From the NCBI GenBank assembly GCA_030595925.1, contig JAUVLC010000052.1, positions 1-17,337 on the forward strand: a stretch of 17,337 nucleotides of DNA. The letters are read 5' to 3'. Shown here in pieces: positions 15,231 through 17,337 of the stretch (position 1 is its first letter; each line of letters begins with the position of its first letter). The notes below the pieces were generated by a model. It made no database searches. It was given only the letters and a program-made list of their open reading frames with translations, and was not told where the DNA came from. Made by a program: the position numbers and the translations under genes. The DNA is from Clostridia bacterium. GTDB taxonomy: Bacteria > CBDUZB01 > JAGLHV01.

Positions 15231-15259
15231 TTGACATTCGAAAATAATTAAGATATTAT
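15231..15259 (+). promoter_or_regulatory. Promoter of the EVE-like nuclease gene
   Basis: TTGACA (15231-15236), exactly 17 bases, then TATTAT (15254-15259). The match to the sigma70 consensus is 11 of 12. The start of transcription should fall near 15266, about 45 bases before the ATG at 15313. Confidence 0.75.
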
Positions 15260-15312
15260 GAATTTTTAAATAAACTTACATTAAGTAAAAATTATTGGAA
15301 AGAAACTTATCT

Positions 15313-16227
15313 ATGTTAAATCTTAAAAATTATCTTATTAACGGTGACACGGAAGATTGGCATAAGGTATTTGAATACAATCCACCCCACTGGGGTTTTA
15401 CCCCTGAAGGAAAATCTGCCTGGGATGCATTACAATCAGGGGATATTATTTATTTCTATGCTTCAAAAGAAGCAAAAGGCATTATCGGGAAAGGACTCGT
15501 ATTAAGTAAATTTCACGGTACTGATCCTTTTTGGCCACGGGAAATTAAAATCGGTAGTTCTAAATGGCCATGGAGATTTTACTTTAAACCCATCAATTTA
15601 CTTCCTCCGGATCTCTGGAAAGAAGGTAAAGGACCTCTTCCTTCCGCTGAATTTGATATGATGGAAATCAGTTTAAAAGGAAAACATATTGTCTCTTTAA
15701 ATACCGACCACCTGGTAAAGATAGAGGAAAAAATATTCAGCTGGCCAGTAGTTAATGTAGGAATTAATAAATCACTTACCAAAAATCCGGCTATGATAAA
15801 AGAATTCCCTTCCGTAGAGTGTTCAACTAATTCTCATATCAAATTGATAGAAATTCTTGAAGCAATGGGGAAACTGCAAAACTTTTATCCACAAACAGAA
15901 TTCTCTATTCCTGATGAAAAAAGAAAAGTTGATGTCATCTGGAGAAGAGAAATTCAAGGAACCCCTACCTATGCCTTTGAAATAGAACTTTCCGGAGAAT
16001 TAGGTGAAATTGAAAGGGAACTGCAGAAACTTGATAAATGTTATCGATTATGGAATACTTTACCCCGGATAATTACACCCGCCTCCCAGATACCCCGGGT
16101 AACAGAGATTGCTGCTTCTTTAGAACTCAAGGATTTAGTTATTTCCATTACCCCGGAATTGATTAAAAAAATCTATGCGCAGAAAAAAAGTTTCAAAGAT
16201 TTGGAAAAGGAAGTAGGCCTTTTATAA
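15313..16227 (+). CDS. EVE/PUA-like domain fused to PD-(D/E)XK-like nuclease domain
   Basis: A 304-aa cytoplasmic protein in two parts. Residues ~1-145 look like an EVE/PUA-like fold: KNYLINGDTEDW at the start, a WDALQSGDIIYFYAS strand (the 'GD..lfY' hallmark) and KGIIGKGLVLSKF, then WPWRFYFKPI. EVE domains bind modified bases in DNA or RNA. Residues ~175-285 resemble a PD-(D/E)XK restriction-type nuclease: helix Glu180, strand D207 in KRKVDVIW, then E223 and E225 in YAFEIELSG. The usual Lys is not in place (ExE rather than ExK). Together this suggests cleavage of modified, perhaps phage, DNA, like Type IV restriction enzymes. Start: a TTG at 15295 is in frame, but the ATG at 15313 begins right at the domain with GGAAAG upstream. 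It stands alone behind its own promoter. Confidence 0.75.
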   Translation: MLNLKNYLINGDTEDWHKVFEYNPPHWGFTPEGKSAWDALQSGDIIYFYASKEAKGIIGKGLVLSKFHGTDPFWPREIKIGSSKWPWRFYFKPINLLPPDLWKEGKGPLPSAEFDMMEISLKGKHIVSLNTDHLVKIEEKIFSWPVVNVGINKSLTKNPAMIKEFPSVECSTNSHIKLIEILEAMGKLQNFYPQTEFSIPDEKRKVDVIWRREIQGTPTYAFEIELSGELGEIERELQKLDKCYRLWNTLPRIITPASQIPRVTEIAASLELKDLVISITPELIKKIYAQKKSFKDLEKEVGLL

Positions 16228-16250
16228 AAATAAAATTTATTCGCAGGTTC

Positions 16251-16279
16251 TTGACAATTCATTTTCTTCCTGCTATATT
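16251..16279 (+). promoter_or_regulatory. Promoter of the CsgG-domain gene
   Basis: TTGACA (16251-16256), 17 bases, TATATT (16274-16279): perfect -35, standard spacing and a five-of-six -10. It lies only 24 bases after the preceding stop, so the two genes are separate units. The predicted leader is about 30 bases. Confidence 0.7.
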
Positions 16280-16316
16280 TAAATTGTTTGAAATAATTTT
16301 CCTTAGGAGGAATTTC

Positions 16317-17337
16317 GTGAATAAACACTTTTTTCTATTAGTCGTATTTACTGCTTTTCTTTTTGTAGTTAATGCATCCGCTAGAATAAATCCTTACACC
16401 CAAATGGCGCAAGAACTTTCCGAGGCATCAAACTTATTAAAAAAATCTAAGGTAGCCATCATTCCTTTCAATTATATGGACAAGAGAAAATCTACCGGCG
16501 GGATGATTGTAGCTGAACGACTAACCACCCGCATTGTTAAAATAGGAAAACTTCAGGTTGTAGAAAGACAGCTTCTGGAAAAAGTCCTTCAGGAACTTCA
16601 TTTCGAAATGACCGATATAGTAGATGCTAAAGCTACAAAACAAGTAGGAAAAGTATTGGGGGTAGACGCAATTATTTCCGGGTCTCTCATGGATATTAAA
16701 AGTGGCTGGGTTGAAATAAATGCCAGAGTAATAAAAACAGAAACGGCGGAAATCATCACTTCATCTTTTGTGCAAGTAAAAAAAATATGGTCTGATAGTT
16801 CAGTAACACAATCTGAAGCGGTATCTTCACCTCACCAAACAACAGTCACACAAACCACGCAGACCACACAAACCACACAGCCCCGTTATCAAAAACCGGC
16901 AGTTAGACAGCCTCAGTATCAGCAACCAAAAAAAACTCATCGAAAAATGGCCGACTGGGATGTAGAACCTTTCGCTGATATTCTTTTTGGTTCATATAAC
17001 GGAACGGTTGATGTGTCCTTTCAAAATTACTCTTATCCTATAGACGAGGTCGATTTAGACCTGGATATAGACGGGGATGGTTATTTAAATCATAACACCT
17101 CTTACAGAAAAATAAGTTTTAGCGGAATGCAAATGGAAAATTCATCTATGCCCCTGGGGGTTCGGATAGGATTTTTTAGCAAACCGGCAAACAATAATTT
17201 AAGTTTAGGCTTTGATTTTGAAATGTCTTACATTTCACAGTATTTAAAAAGACAAAACACATCAATTACTCTAAATAGTTCTACCACTTATGGTTTTGGT
17301 TTTTGGGTTAATGATTACTTAAAAATAAATACTTTTA
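16317..17337 (+). CDS. CsgG/FlgO-domain protein with C-terminal beta-barrel (partial)
   Basis: Open from a GTG at 16317 to the window edge without a stop: 340 residues of a longer protein. AGGAGG sits six bases before the GTG. Signal peptide ~1-22 (FFLLVVFTAFLFVVNASA), with no lipobox cysteine. Residues ~45-155 match the CsgG/FlgO-like domain: KVAIIPFNYMDK, a GGMIVAERLTTRIV helix, LQVVERQLLEKVLQEL, and VGKVLGVDAIISGSLMDI. A Thr/Gln/Pro-rich linker (~165-205) follows. From ~213 the pattern turns to barrel-like strands (VEPFADILFGSYNGTVDV, MPLGVRIGFFSKP, LGFDFEMSYIS). An acidic loop DIDGDGYLN at residues 250-258 resembles a calcium-binding EF-hand or dockerin loop. Likely an outer-membrane protein with a periplasmic CsgG-like domain; export or anchoring roles are inferred. 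Confidence 0.8.
   Translation, partial: MNKHFFLLVVFTAFLFVVNASARINPYTQMAQELSEASNLLKKSKVAIIPFNYMDKRKSTGGMIVAERLTTRIVKIGKLQVVERQLLEKVLQELHFEMTDIVDAKATKQVGKVLGVDAIISGSLMDIKSGWVEINARVIKTETAEIITSSFVQVKKIWSDSSVTQSEAVSSPHQTTVTQTTQTTQTTQPRYQKPAVRQPQYQQPKKTHRKMADWDVEPFADILFGSYNGTVDVSFQNYSYPIDEVDLDLDIDGDGYLNHNTSYRKISFSGMQMENSSMPLGVRIGFFSKPANNNLSLGFDFEMSYISQYLKRQNTSITLNSSTTYGFGFWVNDYLKINTF
16851..16880 (+). repeat. Nine-base tandem repeat in the protein linker
   Basis: About three and a third copies of CAAACCACA (variants CAAACCACG, CAGACCACA) encode repeated Gln-Thr-Thr in the linker of the CsgG-domain protein. Copy number could slip and change linker length by three residues per unit without a frameshift. 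Confidence 0.7.

Overview
The window is AT-rich, gene-dense bacterial chromosome from a diderm (Gram-negative) cell. It carries three proteins with signal peptides that look outer-membrane or periplasmic, a LolA-like carrier, and a large RND/MMPL exporter. The ferredoxin, Mrp-type ATPase and small zinc-ribbon proteins fit an anaerobe. The many small mobile repeats and low GC resemble uncultivated candidate-phylum genomes (Omnitrophota-like), but no marker gene here fixes the taxonomy and that placement is only a guess.

Layout. 1-413: decayed minus-strand remnant in which an ECF sigma-factor N-terminus runs into a frameshifted Crp/Fnr-like fragment. 510-3033: two minus-strand genes, a zinc-ribbon/scramblase-like protein and an ankyrin-repeat protein, separated by a 149-bp element with perfect 25-bp inverted ends. 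3081-4840: a minus-strand secreted glycosidase-like gene flanked by inverted copies of a compound mobile element. 4930-5166: a small membrane protein. 5363-10083: a tight plus-strand operon (LolA-like protein, outer-membrane beta-barrel, 913-aa RND exporter) behind a sigma70-type promoter. 10439-10694: another compound repeat, then a small secreted acidic protein and a strong bidirectional terminator. 11306-14952: a minus-strand cluster of eight small genes (ferredoxin, CoA-binding protein, Mrp ATPase, FmdB zinc ribbon, methyltransferase, Cys-rich protein, unknown 80-aa protein, nitroreductase) behind a clear promoter at 15076-15104. The ferredoxin is only 57 aa and easy to miss. 15231-16227: divergently transcribed EVE-like/nuclease-like fusion, a plausible modified-DNA restriction enzyme. 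16317-17337: 5' part of a CsgG/FlgO-domain protein fused to a probable beta-barrel, running off the window.

Two observations stand out. First, two families of non-coding mobile elements are nested. An outer family with ends like TAGAGTTCTGCAAAATGAC is flanked by 10-bp direct repeats, and an inner family with ends CAGACTGTGTCA is flanked by 3-bp direct repeats. The inner family has inserted at different points in two outer copies, and removing it from one copy exactly restores the uninterrupted sequence seen in the other. Second, the EVE-like plus PD-(D/E)XK-like protein is the best candidate for a little-described defence enzyme.
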